Shown one piece after another: positions 1 to 7,476 of a DNA stretch of 64,000 bases (positions are counted from its first letter, which is position 1; every line of letters begins with the position of its first letter). The DNA comes from Magnetospirillum moscoviense (lineage in GTDB: Bacteria > Pseudomonadota > Alphaproteobacteria > Rhodospirillales > Magnetospirillaceae). The translations under genes and the position numbers were made by a program. The notes beneath the pieces are model-generated. The model searched no databases. It saw only the letters and a list, made by a program, of their open reading frames with translations, and was not told the DNA's origin. The stretch is from NCBI RefSeq assembly GCF_001650635.1, contig NZ_LWQU01000104.1, positions 1-64,000 on the forward strand, written 5' to 3'.

Positions 1-132
1 TACAAAACCGGGCGCGCCGGGCGATCTCCCCAGCATCCACCCGGCCAGACGGTCACGCCCCAGTCCCAGGCGATCCAGCGGAACTACCGCCCCACGTACT
101 CCGCCGAAAGCTCGAGTCCGACAGGCTGCTAG
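1..132 (+). CDS. C-terminal end of an unrecognised protein (partial)
   Basis: An open frame runs in from the left edge and stops at a TAG at 130-132, three bases before the stop of the convergent GT2 gene. About 43 codons are visible. Their third positions are mostly G or C, as in the other genes here, whereas the competing minus-strand frame is not GC3-biased. The visible tail is rich in Pro, Gln, Ser and Thr and shows no domain. It could equally be non-coding sequence. I cannot name a function. Confidence 0.35.
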   Translation, partial: YKTGRAGRSPQHPPGQTVTPQSQAIQRNYRPTYSAESSSPTGC

Positions 133-135
133 CCG

Positions 136-1086
136 TCAGCCTTTCGGCGCCGGCTGGCCGTCGATGCCTAGGGTCGAGCGGACGACATAACGCGGGCGTC
201 CACGCACATCCTTGTAGATGCGCACGATGTAAAGGCCGACCAGGCCGATCGCCGCCATCAGCGAGGCCCACGCCAGCAGGGCCAAGGCCCCCACGGCCAG
301 ACCGCCCGAGCCGCCGAACACCAAGCCCATCAGCCCGGCCAGCAGCAGCGGCACCCCGATGGCCAAGCCGGTCAGCCCGGTGGCGAGAATGGCGTAAAGC
401 GGCGTGAACGAGAACGAGATGAAGCCGTTGACGGCGGTCTTCCACGGGTTGCGCGAAAAGATCGGGAAATGGGTCTCGCCGGCGTGGCGGGCTTGCCGCT
501 CGTAGGTCACGAAGGCCTGGGGAAAGCCGATCCAGCTGACCAGACCGCGCAGATAGGGATCCGATTCCGGAAGCGCCAGCAACTGATCGACGGCGCGGCG
601 CGACAACAGTTTGAAGTCGCCGGCATTGATCGGCAGGTTGATGGTCGAGGCCCACTGGATCAGCCGATAGGCCTGGCGGGTCAGCCACATCTTGGCCGGA
701 TGCTCGCCCAGGCGGTGGCTGCGCACGGTGTGGACGATATCGGCGCCGTCGCGCCAGCGGGCGATCATCTCCGAGATCAGCTCGGGCGGGTCCTGGAGAT
801 CGGTATCCAGATAGACCACGGCGTCGCCGCGGGCGACGGCCATTCCGGCCAGCACGCACTCGGACACCCCGAAGCGCCGCGACATGGTGACCACCTTGAT
901 CCGCGGGTCGGCGGCATGGAAACCGGCCAGAACGGTGGCCGAGGAATCGGATGAATCGTCATCGACGAAGATCAGCTCGTAATCGCAGCCGGCGGCCTGG
1001 ATTGCGTCGCGCGTGCGGGTCACCGCCACCGGGATGTTGCTCTCCTCGTTGCGAAACGAGAAGACCACGGAAATCAAGGTATCCAA
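136..1086 (-). CDS. GT2 glycosyltransferase, polyprenyl-phosphate sugar synthase type (GtrB/DPM1-like)
   Basis: A 316-residue GT2 enzyme with a GT-A core (residues about 1-225) and two C-terminal membrane helices (about 235-300). The nucleotide-binding VDDDSSD lies at 41-47 and the DXD-type DTD at 94-96, followed by the LQDPPE seen in dolichol/bactoprenyl-phosphate sugar synthases (GtrB, ArnC, DPM1). The family moves a sugar from UDP or GDP to polyprenyl phosphate on the cytoplasmic face of the inner membrane. The lipid-linked sugar is then used by periplasmic GT-C enzymes, of which the window holds candidates. The longer open frame upstream is antisense to the next gene. I chose the TTG at 1086 because AAGGA sits 8 bases before it and no ATG fits; TTG 1077 is the alternative. 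The sugar is unknown. Confidence 0.85.
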   Translation of the reverse strand: MDTLISVVFSFRNEESNIPVAVTRTRDAIQAAGCDYELIFVDDDSSDSSATVLAGFHAADPRIKVVTMSRRFGVSECVLAGMAVARGDAVVYLDTDLQDPPELISEMIARWRDGADIVHTVRSHRLGEHPAKMWLTRQAYRLIQWASTINLPINAGDFKLLSRRAVDQLLALPESDPYLRGLVSWIGFPQAFVTYERQARHAGETHFPIFSRNPWKTAVNGFISFSFTPLYAILATGLTGLAIGVPLLLAGLMGLVFGGSGGLAVGALALLAWASLMAAIGLVGLYIVRIYKDVRGRPRYVVRSTLGIDGQPAPKG

Positions 1087-1131
1087 GACGATTATCCTTC
1101 GAACGTGCCCGCCATGGTTCGCTTGCGGCGG

Positions 1132-1159
1132 AGTATAACGGTTGGCGAGGCATGTGCAA
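1132..1159 (-). promoter_or_regulatory. Candidate sigma-70 promoter for the minus-strand GT2
   Basis: Read on the minus strand, TTGCAC (1159-1154) and TATACT (1137-1132) are separated by 16 bases. Transcription would start near 1125, giving a leader of about 40 bases before the TTG start at 1086. Confidence 0.5.
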
Positions 1160-1187
1160 CGAGACGGTTCAGGCGGCAGAGCGGACT

Positions 1188-1217
1188 TTGCCGGTCTGGC
1201 CCTATATGCTATAGGGC
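1188..1217 (+). promoter_or_regulatory. Candidate promoter with perfect inverted repeat upstream of colD-like gene
   Basis: TTGCCG (1188-1193) and TATAGG (1210-1215) are 16 bases apart. The -10 lies inside a perfect inverted repeat with 8-base arms, GCCCTATA (1199-1206) and TATAGGGC (1210-1217), around a 3-base centre. The arrangement fits an operator overlapping the promoter of the operon that starts at 1261. No T-run follows, so it is not a terminator. The binding protein is unknown. Confidence 0.4.
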
Positions 1218-1260
1218 AGCCTGAATCCCGAACTGTCGCGCGACGGGGAGTATTTTCACG

Positions 1261-2433
1261 ATGTTCTACGAGCTTGCCGCCCCGACCTGGGGCCCCGAGG
1301 AAATCGAGGCCGCCAAGGCGGTGATCGATTCGACCTTCACCACCATGGGCGCTCAGGTCAAGGCTTTCGAGGCGGAATTCGCCGCCTATCACGGCCAGAA
1401 GCACGGCATCATGGTCAATTCCGGCTCGTCGGCCAACCTGATCGCGGTGGCGGCATTCTGCTTCAAGCAGGACCGGCCCCTGGCCCGCGGCGACGAAGTG
1501 ATCGTGCCGGTGATCTCGTGGGCCACCACCTATCATCCGCTGCAGCAATACGGCCTGAAACTGCGCTTCGTCGACGTCGATCTGCAGACCCTGAACATCG
1601 ACGTCGCCCAGTTGGAAAAGGCCCTGACGCCCAAGACCCGCGCCATCGTGGCGGTCTCGATCCTGGGCAACCCGGCGGCGCTGGACACCATCCGCGCCTT
1701 CGCCGACGCTCACGGCCTGATGATGCTGGAAGACAATTGCGAAAGCATGGATGCCGAGCTGAACGGCAAGAAGTGCGGCACCTTCGGGCATCTCAACACC
1801 TTCAGCTTCTTCTTCTCGCACCACATCTCGACCATGGAAGGCGGCATCGTCCTGACCGATGACGACGAGCTGGCGCATCTGTGCCGGTCGCTGCGCGCCC
1901 ATGGCTGGACCCGTGACCTGCCGGCCGATTCCACCCTTTACCAGAAGAAGTCCAACGACCATTACGAGGCCTATCGCTTCATCCTGCCGGGCTACAACGT
2001 GCGCCCGCTGGAGATCGAGGCCGCCATCGGCCGCGAGCAGTTGAAGAAGCTGCCGGGCTTCACCGCCCAGCGCCGCAAGAATCTCAAGCTGTTCCAGGAT
2101 CTGTTCGCTGGCGACGAGCGCTTCATCATCCAGCGCGAGAACGGCAAAAGCTCGGCCTTCTCGTTCACCATCATCCTCAACCCGGCGCTGAAGCCCAACC
2201 GGGGCAAGGTGTTCGAGGCGCTGGCCGCCGCCGATATCGGCTATCGCATCATCACCGGCGGCAATTTCCTGCGCCACGACGTGCTGCGCTTCTACGATTA
2301 CGACGTGGTCGGCGGCGCGGTTCCCAACGCCGATCTTGCCCATGATTACGGGTTCTTCGTCGGCAACCACGCCTTCGACCTGACCCCCCAGATCACCCGC
2401 CTGCGCGAGGTTCTGGACCCGGTGTGCCGCTAA
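1261..2433 (+). CDS. colD: ColD-like PLP-dependent GDP-sugar 3-dehydratase
   Basis: A 390-residue protein of the DegT/DnrJ/EryC1/StrS fold. Like the dehydratases ColD and RfbH/E1, it has His-His (187-188) where the aminotransferases carry the PLP lysine. His188 falls at the same number as the ColD catalytic base, in a SHHISTMEGG context. Long segments match my recollection of E. coli O55 ColD (VPxxSWxTTYxPLQQYGL, LLEDNCESM, RAHGWTR, LPGYNVRPLE). ColD removes the C3 hydroxyl of GDP-4-keto-6-deoxymannose in the cytoplasm, on the way to GDP-colitose (3,6-dideoxyhexose). It is the first gene of an operon with an SDR and a GDP-fucose-synthase-like reductase that could play the ColC role. The GDP-mannose 4,6-dehydratase that would supply its substrate is not in the window. 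A GGGAG lies 10 bases before the ATG. The exact substrate is inferred. Confidence 0.8.
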   Translation: MFYELAAPTWGPEEIEAAKAVIDSTFTTMGAQVKAFEAEFAAYHGQKHGIMVNSGSSANLIAVAAFCFKQDRPLARGDEVIVPVISWATTYHPLQQYGLKLRFVDVDLQTLNIDVAQLEKALTPKTRAIVAVSILGNPAALDTIRAFADAHGLMMLEDNCESMDAELNGKKCGTFGHLNTFSFFFSHHISTMEGGIVLTDDDELAHLCRSLRAHGWTRDLPADSTLYQKKSNDHYEAYRFILPGYNVRPLEIEAAIGREQLKKLPGFTAQRRKNLKLFQDLFAGDERFIIQRENGKSSAFSFTIILNPALKPNRGKVFEALAAADIGYRIITGGNFLRHDVLRFYDYDVVGGAVPNADLAHDYGFFVGNHAFDLTPQITRLREVLDPVCR

Positions 2434-2552
2434 CTGTTTCCGCCGGCGCGAAAAACATGTCAAAAACCTGAATTACCCTGGGCTCGGCCGCTGCGGCGCC
2501 GCCCGGATATCGGCGCCACGGCGCCCAGACCACAAGAAAGAGGACCCAAGGG

Positions 2553-3491
2553 ATGAGCTACAACGTTCTGGTCACCGGTGGTGCGGGTTATCTCGGTTCG
2601 ATCATGGTGCCCGAGCTGCTGAAGGCCGGCCACAAGGTCACCGTGCTGGACAATTTCATGTTCAAGCAGAACTCGCTGGCCCATTGCGTCGCCGACCCCA
2701 ATTTCGACGTGGTCAAGGGCGACGCCCGCGAGGAATCGGTTCTGAAGCCGCTGTTGGCCAAGGCCGATGTGGTGGTGCCGCTGGCCGCCCTGGTCGGCGC
2801 GCCCTTGTGCAAGCAGGACCCGATCGGCGCCACCACCACCAACCTGGACGGCCAGCTGATGCTGATCAAGGCGCTGTCGAAGCAGCAGCGCGTGCTGATG
2901 CCGATCACCAATTCCGGCTATGGCGTCGGCGAATCGGGCAAGTTCTGCACCGAGGAGACGCCCTTGCGTCCGATCTCGCTGTATGGCGTGCATAAGGTGG
3001 AAGTGGAAAAGGCGGTGCTGGACCACGGCAACGCCGTCAGCTTCCGTCTGGCCACGGTGTTCGGCATGGCGCCGCGCATGCGCCTCGACCTGCTGGTCAA
3101 CGACTTCACCTACCGCGCCGTCTATGACCGCTTCGTGGTGCTGTTCGAAAGCCACTTCAAGCGCAATTACATCCATGTGCGCGACGTGTCGCGCGCCTTC
3201 TTGCACGCGCTCGACAATTTCGAGGCGATGAAGGGCCAGCCCTACAATGTCGGCCTGTCCGACGCCAACCTGTCGAAGTTCGAGCTGTGCCAGCGCATTC
3301 AGAACCAGATCAAGGATTTCGTCTTCCTGGAAGCGCCGGTGGGTGAAGACCCCGACAAGCGTGACTATATCGTCTCGAACGAGAAGATCGAGAAGACCGG
3401 CTGGAAGCCCGCCCACTCGCTCGACATGGGTATCGCCGAGCTGATCAAGGGCTACCGCATGATCAAGAACACCATCTACACCAACGTCTAG
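2553..3491 (+). CDS. Extended SDR, NAD-dependent sugar-nucleotide epimerase/dehydratase
   Basis: A 312-residue extended short-chain dehydrogenase. The Rossmann motif GGAGYLG is at 9-15, Asp33 is positioned to favour NAD(H), and the catalytic Tyr144-x3-Lys148 sits in LYGVHK. The family oxidises, epimerises or dehydrates nucleotide sugars in the cytoplasm. The gene follows the ColD-like gene after 119 bases and precedes the GDP-fucose-synthase-like gene by 10, so it probably acts on the same GDP-sugar. The intergenic gap holds only GC-rich self-complementary hexamers and no T-run. A GAGGA lies upstream of the ATG. Substrate and reaction (epimerase or reductase) cannot be told from the sequence. 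Confidence 0.8.
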   Translation: MSYNVLVTGGAGYLGSIMVPELLKAGHKVTVLDNFMFKQNSLAHCVADPNFDVVKGDAREESVLKPLLAKADVVVPLAALVGAPLCKQDPIGATTTNLDGQLMLIKALSKQQRVLMPITNSGYGVGESGKFCTEETPLRPISLYGVHKVEVEKAVLDHGNAVSFRLATVFGMAPRMRLDLLVNDFTYRAVYDRFVVLFESHFKRNYIHVRDVSRAFLHALDNFEAMKGQPYNVGLSDANLSKFELCQRIQNQIKDFVFLEAPVGEDPDKRDYIVSNEKIEKTGWKPAHSLDMGIAELIKGYRMIKNTIYTNV

Positions 3492-3501
3492 GACCAAGCC
3501 C

Positions 3502-4434
3502 TTGACCTTCGAGCTTGCCGGGAAGCGGGTTTGGGTGGCCGGCCATAAGGGAATGGTCGGCCAGGCCCTGGTGCGGCGTCTGGCCGCCGTCGATTGCGAA
3601 ATCCTGACGGTGGACAAGGCCCGGCTGGACCTGCGCCGGCAGGCCGAGGTCGAGGCGTGGATGGCCGAGCACAAGCCCGACGCGGTGTTCATCGCCGCCG
3701 CCCGGGTCGGGGGCATCCAGGCCAATTCCGCCCGGCCCGGCGAGTTCTTCTTCGACAACAGTGCCATCGCCACCAACATCATCCATGGCGCCCACCTGAG
3801 CGGGGTGGCCAAGCTGATGTTCCTGGGCTCGGCCTGCGTCTATCCGCGCATTTGCGAGCAGCCGATCCCCGAGACCGCGATGATGACCGGCCCGCTGGAG
3901 CCCACCAACGAGGGCTATGCCATGGCCAAGCTGGGCGCCATCGCCATGGCCAAGGGCTATCGTCGCCAGTACGGCCGCGATTTCATCTCGGTGGTGCCGA
4001 CTAACCTGTACGGTCCCGGCGATAATCTCGACCCGGCGGCCAGCCATGTGGTGCCGGCGACATTGCGCAAGGTGCTGGAGGCCCAGGCGGCCCGCGCCCC
4101 GGTGGTGGTGTGGGGTACCGGCAGCCCGCGGCGCGAATTCCTGCATGTCGATGATGCCGCCGACGCCATGGTGTTCCTGATGGAGCGCTATTCCGACGAC
4201 GACATCATCAATATCGGCGCCGGCGAGGATGTGTCGATCCGCGAGCTGACCGAAAAGGTGTGCGCCATCGCCGGCTATGACACCGAACTGCAATTCGACC
4301 TGACCAAGCCCGATGGCATGCCCAGGAAGCAGCTCGATGCCGGCCGTCTGCTGGCCATGGGCTGGCGCCCCCGCATCGCTTTGTCCGACGGCTTGCAAGA
4401 AACATTGGAATGGGTCCGCGGGGTGCTGCCATGA
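3502..4434 (+). CDS. fcl: GDP-L-fucose synthase-like epimerase/reductase (Fcl/WcaG family)
   Basis: A 310-residue extended SDR with NADP-binding GHKGMVG at 14-20. It has the family's catalytic set: Ser110, Cys112 (in SACVYP), Tyr139 and Lys143. Fcl epimerises C3/C5 and reduces C4 of GDP-4-keto-6-deoxymannose; relatives do the same in GDP-colitose (ColC) and GDP-6-deoxyheptose pathways. Beside a ColD-like dehydratase and an HddA-like kinase, this copy may work on a 3-deoxy or heptose substrate rather than making fucose. The start is TTG at 3502, 10 bases after the previous stop and with AGGA 8 bases upstream. The end overlaps the next gene by ATGA. Confidence 0.85.
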   Translation: MTFELAGKRVWVAGHKGMVGQALVRRLAAVDCEILTVDKARLDLRRQAEVEAWMAEHKPDAVFIAAARVGGIQANSARPGEFFFDNSAIATNIIHGAHLSGVAKLMFLGSACVYPRICEQPIPETAMMTGPLEPTNEGYAMAKLGAIAMAKGYRRQYGRDFISVVPTNLYGPGDNLDPAASHVVPATLRKVLEAQAARAPVVVWGTGSPRREFLHVDDAADAMVFLMERYSDDDIINIGAGEDVSIRELTEKVCAIAGYDTELQFDLTKPDGMPRKQLDAGRLLAMGWRPRIALSDGLQETLEWVRGVLP

Positions 4435-5915
4435 CCATTGATGTCGTGTTGATCAACCCGGGCGGGCGTGAACTCGTCTATCAGCAGCTGGGCAACGAGC
4501 TGACCGCCATCGAGCCGCCCTTGTGGTGCCGCCTGATCGCCGGTTACGTCCGCGACCGTGGCCTAAGCGTGGCGATCATCGATTCGGAAGCCGAGGGCTG
4601 GGGGCCGCAGCACGTGGCCGAACGGGTCGCCGAGCTTGCCCCGACCCTGGTCGGCATGGTGGTGTTCGGCCATCAGCCGTCGGCTTCGACCCAGATGATG
4701 GTCGGCGCCGCCGAGGGCTGCCGGGCCATCAAGGAGGTGTTGCCCGACACCCCGATCCTGATCGTCGGCGGCCATGTCTCGGCCCTGCCCGAGCGGACGC
4801 TGCGCGAGGAGCCGGTGGATTTCGCCTGCAAGGGCGAGGGGCCGGTGACATTGGTGCAGCTGGTGGCCCAATTGCAGGCGGGCGAACCCGACCTGGCGGC
4901 GGTCGAGGGCCTGGTGTGGTGGGACGAGGACGAGGTCCGCATCAATCCCAGCGCCACCTTGATCAGCGACCTGGATGCCGATTTGCACGGCAATGTCTGG
5001 GACATGCTGCCGATGGAGCGTTACCGCGCCCATAATTGGCAATGTTTCGGCGATCTGGGCGCGCGCCAGCCCTATGCCTCGATCTACACCTCGCTGGGCT
5101 GCCCCTACAAGTGCAGCTTCTGCTGCATCAACGCCCCCTTCGACGCCAACCGTTACCGCATGCGCAAGCCGGAAGCGGTGGTGGCCGAGATCGATCATCT
5201 GTACCGCACCTATGGAATCAAGACCTTCAAGATCATCGACGAGATGTTCGTGCTGAACGAACGCCACGTCTTCGCCATCTGCGACGGGCTGATCGCCCTG
5301 GGCTATTCCGACCAGCTGAATTTCTGGGCCTATTCCCGCGTCGATACCGTCAAGCCGCACATGCTGGAAAAGTTGCGCAAGGCCGGCATCCGCTGGCTGG
5401 CGCTGGGCATCGAATCGGGGTCGAAACATGTTCGCGACGGCTCGGACAAGCGGCTGAAATACGAAGATATCGTCGCCGTGGTGCGCGACATCCAGAAGGC
5501 CGGCATCAACGTCATCGGCAATTATATCTTCGGCCTGCCCGACGACACGGTGGAAACCATGCGCGAGACGCTGGAGCTGGCCAAGGAAGTCAATTGCGAG
5601 TTCGCCAATTTCTATTCGGCCATGGCCTATCCCGGCTCGCAGCTCTATGCCATGGCGGTGGCGCAGGGGTGGGCGCTGCCCCAGGAATGGTCGGGCTTCT
5701 CGCAGCATTCCTTTGATTGCCAGCCCTTGCCGACCGAGCATGCCTCGGCCGCCCAGGTCCTGAAGTTCCGCGACGACGGCTTTCACGAATATTTTGCCAA
5801 TCCGCGCTATCTGGACATGGTGACCCAGCGCTTCGGCTGGGACACCCGCCGTCACATCGAGGAGATGGCGGTCCATCGCCTGCGGCGTAAGCTGTTGGAA
5901 GAGGAAGGCGCATGA
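4431..5915 (+). CDS. B12-binding-type radical SAM protein
   Basis: A 494-residue protein with an N-terminal Rossmann-like cobalamin-binding-type domain (about 1-160) and a radical SAM core whose CxxxCxxC cysteines are Cys224, Cys228 and Cys231 (GCPYKCSFC). I do not see the DxHxxG cobalamin-ligand motif in the N-terminal domain. Family members catalyse radical methylations or rearrangements with a 4Fe-4S cluster and SAM. In surface-polysaccharide loci they are mostly uncharacterised, with C-methylation of a sugar as one possibility. The start is the ATG at 4431 in ATGA overlap with the fcl-like gene; the longer upstream start would cut into that gene. The end overlaps the GHMP kinase by ATGA, so the two are translationally coupled and probably share a substrate pathway. 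Confidence 0.85.
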   Translation: MTIDVVLINPGGRELVYQQLGNELTAIEPPLWCRLIAGYVRDRGLSVAIIDSEAEGWGPQHVAERVAELAPTLVGMVVFGHQPSASTQMMVGAAEGCRAIKEVLPDTPILIVGGHVSALPERTLREEPVDFACKGEGPVTLVQLVAQLQAGEPDLAAVEGLVWWDEDEVRINPSATLISDLDADLHGNVWDMLPMERYRAHNWQCFGDLGARQPYASIYTSLGCPYKCSFCCINAPFDANRYRMRKPEAVVAEIDHLYRTYGIKTFKIIDEMFVLNERHVFAICDGLIALGYSDQLNFWAYSRVDTVKPHMLEKLRKAGIRWLALGIESGSKHVRDGSDKRLKYEDIVAVVRDIQKAGINVIGNYIFGLPDDTVETMRETLELAKEVNCEFANFYSAMAYPGSQLYAMAVAQGWALPQEWSGFSQHSFDCQPLPTEHASAAQVLKFRDDGFHEYFANPRYLDMVTQRFGWDTRRHIEEMAVHRLRRKLLEEEGA

Positions 5916-6916
5916 TCATCAGCCGCACCCCCTTTCGTATTTCCCTGTTCGGCGGCGGTTCGGACTATCCGCAATGGTACTTGAACCATGGCGGCTCGGT
6001 CTTGGGCTTCGCCATCGACAAATATTGCTATATCTCGCTTCGGGCCTTGCCGCAATTCTTCGAACATCGCCATCGGGTGGTCTATTCCAAGGTCGAAACG
6101 GTCAAGGACATCAGCGAGATTCAGCATCCGGCGGTGCGCGCCGTGCTGGCCGAGACCGGGGTCGATTACGGCGTCGAGATCCATCATGACGGCGATCTGC
6201 CGGCCCGATCCGGCCTGGGCTCGTCGTCGTCCTTCACCGTCGGGCTGTTGAAGGCGCTTTATGCGCAGAAGGGCCGGATGGTGTCGCAGAATTTCCTGGC
6301 CCGCGAGGCGATCCGCATCGAGCAGCAGGTGATCGGCGAGAATGTCGGCTCGCAGGATCAGATCTGGGCGGCCTATGGCGGCATGAACCGTGTCGATTTC
6401 TTCACCGACGGCAATTTTTCGGTGGTGCCGCTGGTGATGGCCCCCGAACGCCGTCGCGATCTGCTGGGCCATTTCATGCTGTTCTTCACCGGCCTGTCGC
6501 GCTTCGCGACGGAAGTGGCCGGCAAGAAGATCGCCAATCTGGAAAAGCGCGCCGCCGACATCACCCAGATGGTGGCGATGGTCGATCAGGCCCAGACCAT
6601 CCTGGGCGATCCCGACCGCGACCTGTCCGACATCGGCCGCCTGCTGCATGAAAGCTGGTGTCTGAAGCGCGGTCTGGCCGATTCGGTCAGTTCCGACGAC
6701 ATCGATCGAATTTACAAGGCCGGCCGCGATGCCGGCGCCATCGGCGGCAAGCTGCTGGGCGCCGGCGGCGGCGGCTTCGTCTTGTTCTATGTCGAGCCCG
6801 AGCGCCAGCAGGCGGTGCGCGAGGCGTTGCACCCGCTGATCGAGGTTCGTTTCGATATCGATTATGCCGGCAGCAAGATCGTGGTCTACGAACCTGCCGG
6901 GTTGGAACACCGCTGA
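5912..6916 (+). CDS. hddA: GHMP sugar kinase, D-glycero-D-manno-heptose-7-phosphate kinase-like (HddA)
   Basis: A 334-residue GHMP kinase. The N-terminal TPFRISLFGGGSDYP signature and the ATP-binding GLGSSSSFTVG (about 97-107) are those of HddA, as is GKLLGAGGGGF near residue 285. HddA phosphorylates C1 of D-glycero-D-manno-heptose 7-phosphate in the cytoplasm, the step before GDP transfer by HddC. The usual partners GmhA, GmhB and HddC are not in the window. The kinase may therefore rely on distant genes or act on another sugar, such as the product of the coupled radical SAM enzyme. It overlaps that gene by ATGA and the Nudix gene by one base. Confidence 0.75.
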   Translation: MIISRTPFRISLFGGGSDYPQWYLNHGGSVLGFAIDKYCYISLRALPQFFEHRHRVVYSKVETVKDISEIQHPAVRAVLAETGVDYGVEIHHDGDLPARSGLGSSSSFTVGLLKALYAQKGRMVSQNFLAREAIRIEQQVIGENVGSQDQIWAAYGGMNRVDFFTDGNFSVVPLVMAPERRRDLLGHFMLFFTGLSRFATEVAGKKIANLEKRAADITQMVAMVDQAQTILGDPDRDLSDIGRLLHESWCLKRGLADSVSSDDIDRIYKAGRDAGAIGGKLLGAGGGGFVLFYVEPERQQAVREALHPLIEVRFDIDYAGSKIVVYEPAGLEHR

Positions 6917-7476
6917 TGGCGCCGCCGGTCCGGCTGCTGGGCCGCAGGCCTGCCTGTGAGAACCGGGTGTGGCGTGTCGATTTCGACCATATCGCCGCCG
7001 ACGGTGTCGAGGTTCCCAATTACCTGACCATGGTTCCCAAAGGCCTGAGACCCGACGGGATCGGCGGCGTGTCGGTGTTGCCGGTGACCGCCGACGGGTT
7101 CGTATTGCTGCGCAACTATCGCCATGCCGTCGATGCCTGGCTGTGGGAATTGCCGCGCGGCTTCGTCGATGCCGGCGAGAGCGCCGAGAGCGCTGCGCGG
7201 CGCGAACTGGAAGAAGAAGCCGGCCTGACTTGCGACCCGGCCGATCTGGTGCCGCTGGGCTTCTTCTATCCCGAGGCCAGCACCATCCGCGCCAAGGGGG
7301 CGCTGTTCGCCGCCACCCGCTGCCGCCCGGCAGCCACGCCCCGCGATTCCGAGCCGGGGCTGGGCCAGCCGGTCACGGTTTCCCATGACGAATTGGCGCG
7401 GATGCTGAACGACGGCGAGATCGAGGATGCCTCGACCGCCATCGCCTGCCATCGCTATTTCTCGGTGCGACCGTAG
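6916..7476 (+). CDS. Nudix hydrolase (NDP-sugar/ADP-ribose pyrophosphatase type)
   Basis: A 186-residue protein with a complete Nudix box (GX5EX7REUXEEXGU) around residues 81-103 (GFVDAGE, then RRELEEEAGL). Nudix enzymes hydrolyse nucleoside diphosphates linked to another group. This length and N-terminal β-sheet region fit ADP-ribose or NDP-sugar pyrophosphatases. The ATG at 6916 overlaps the kinase stop (TGATG); the longer open frame upstream is antisense or out of frame. It is the last gene of this operon and overlaps the convergent manC by 22 bases, so no separate terminator is visible. It could control the GDP-sugar pool or release a sugar 1-phosphate. Substrate unknown. Confidence 0.8.
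   Translation: MAPPVRLLGRRPACENRVWRVDFDHIAADGVEVPNYLTMVPKGLRPDGIGGVSVLPVTADGFVLLRNYRHAVDAWLWELPRGFVDAGESAESAARRELEEEAGLTCDPADLVPLGFFYPEASTIRAKGALFAATRCRPAATPRDSEPGLGQPVTVSHDELARMLNDGEIEDASTAIACHRYFSVRP

Noticed and set aside
136-2463. Single 775-residue minus-strand open frame across 136-2463
   Set aside because: Only the C-terminal 316 residues look like a protein family (GT2). The rest is the antisense of the ColD-like gene, with His/Gln/Arg-rich shadow composition.
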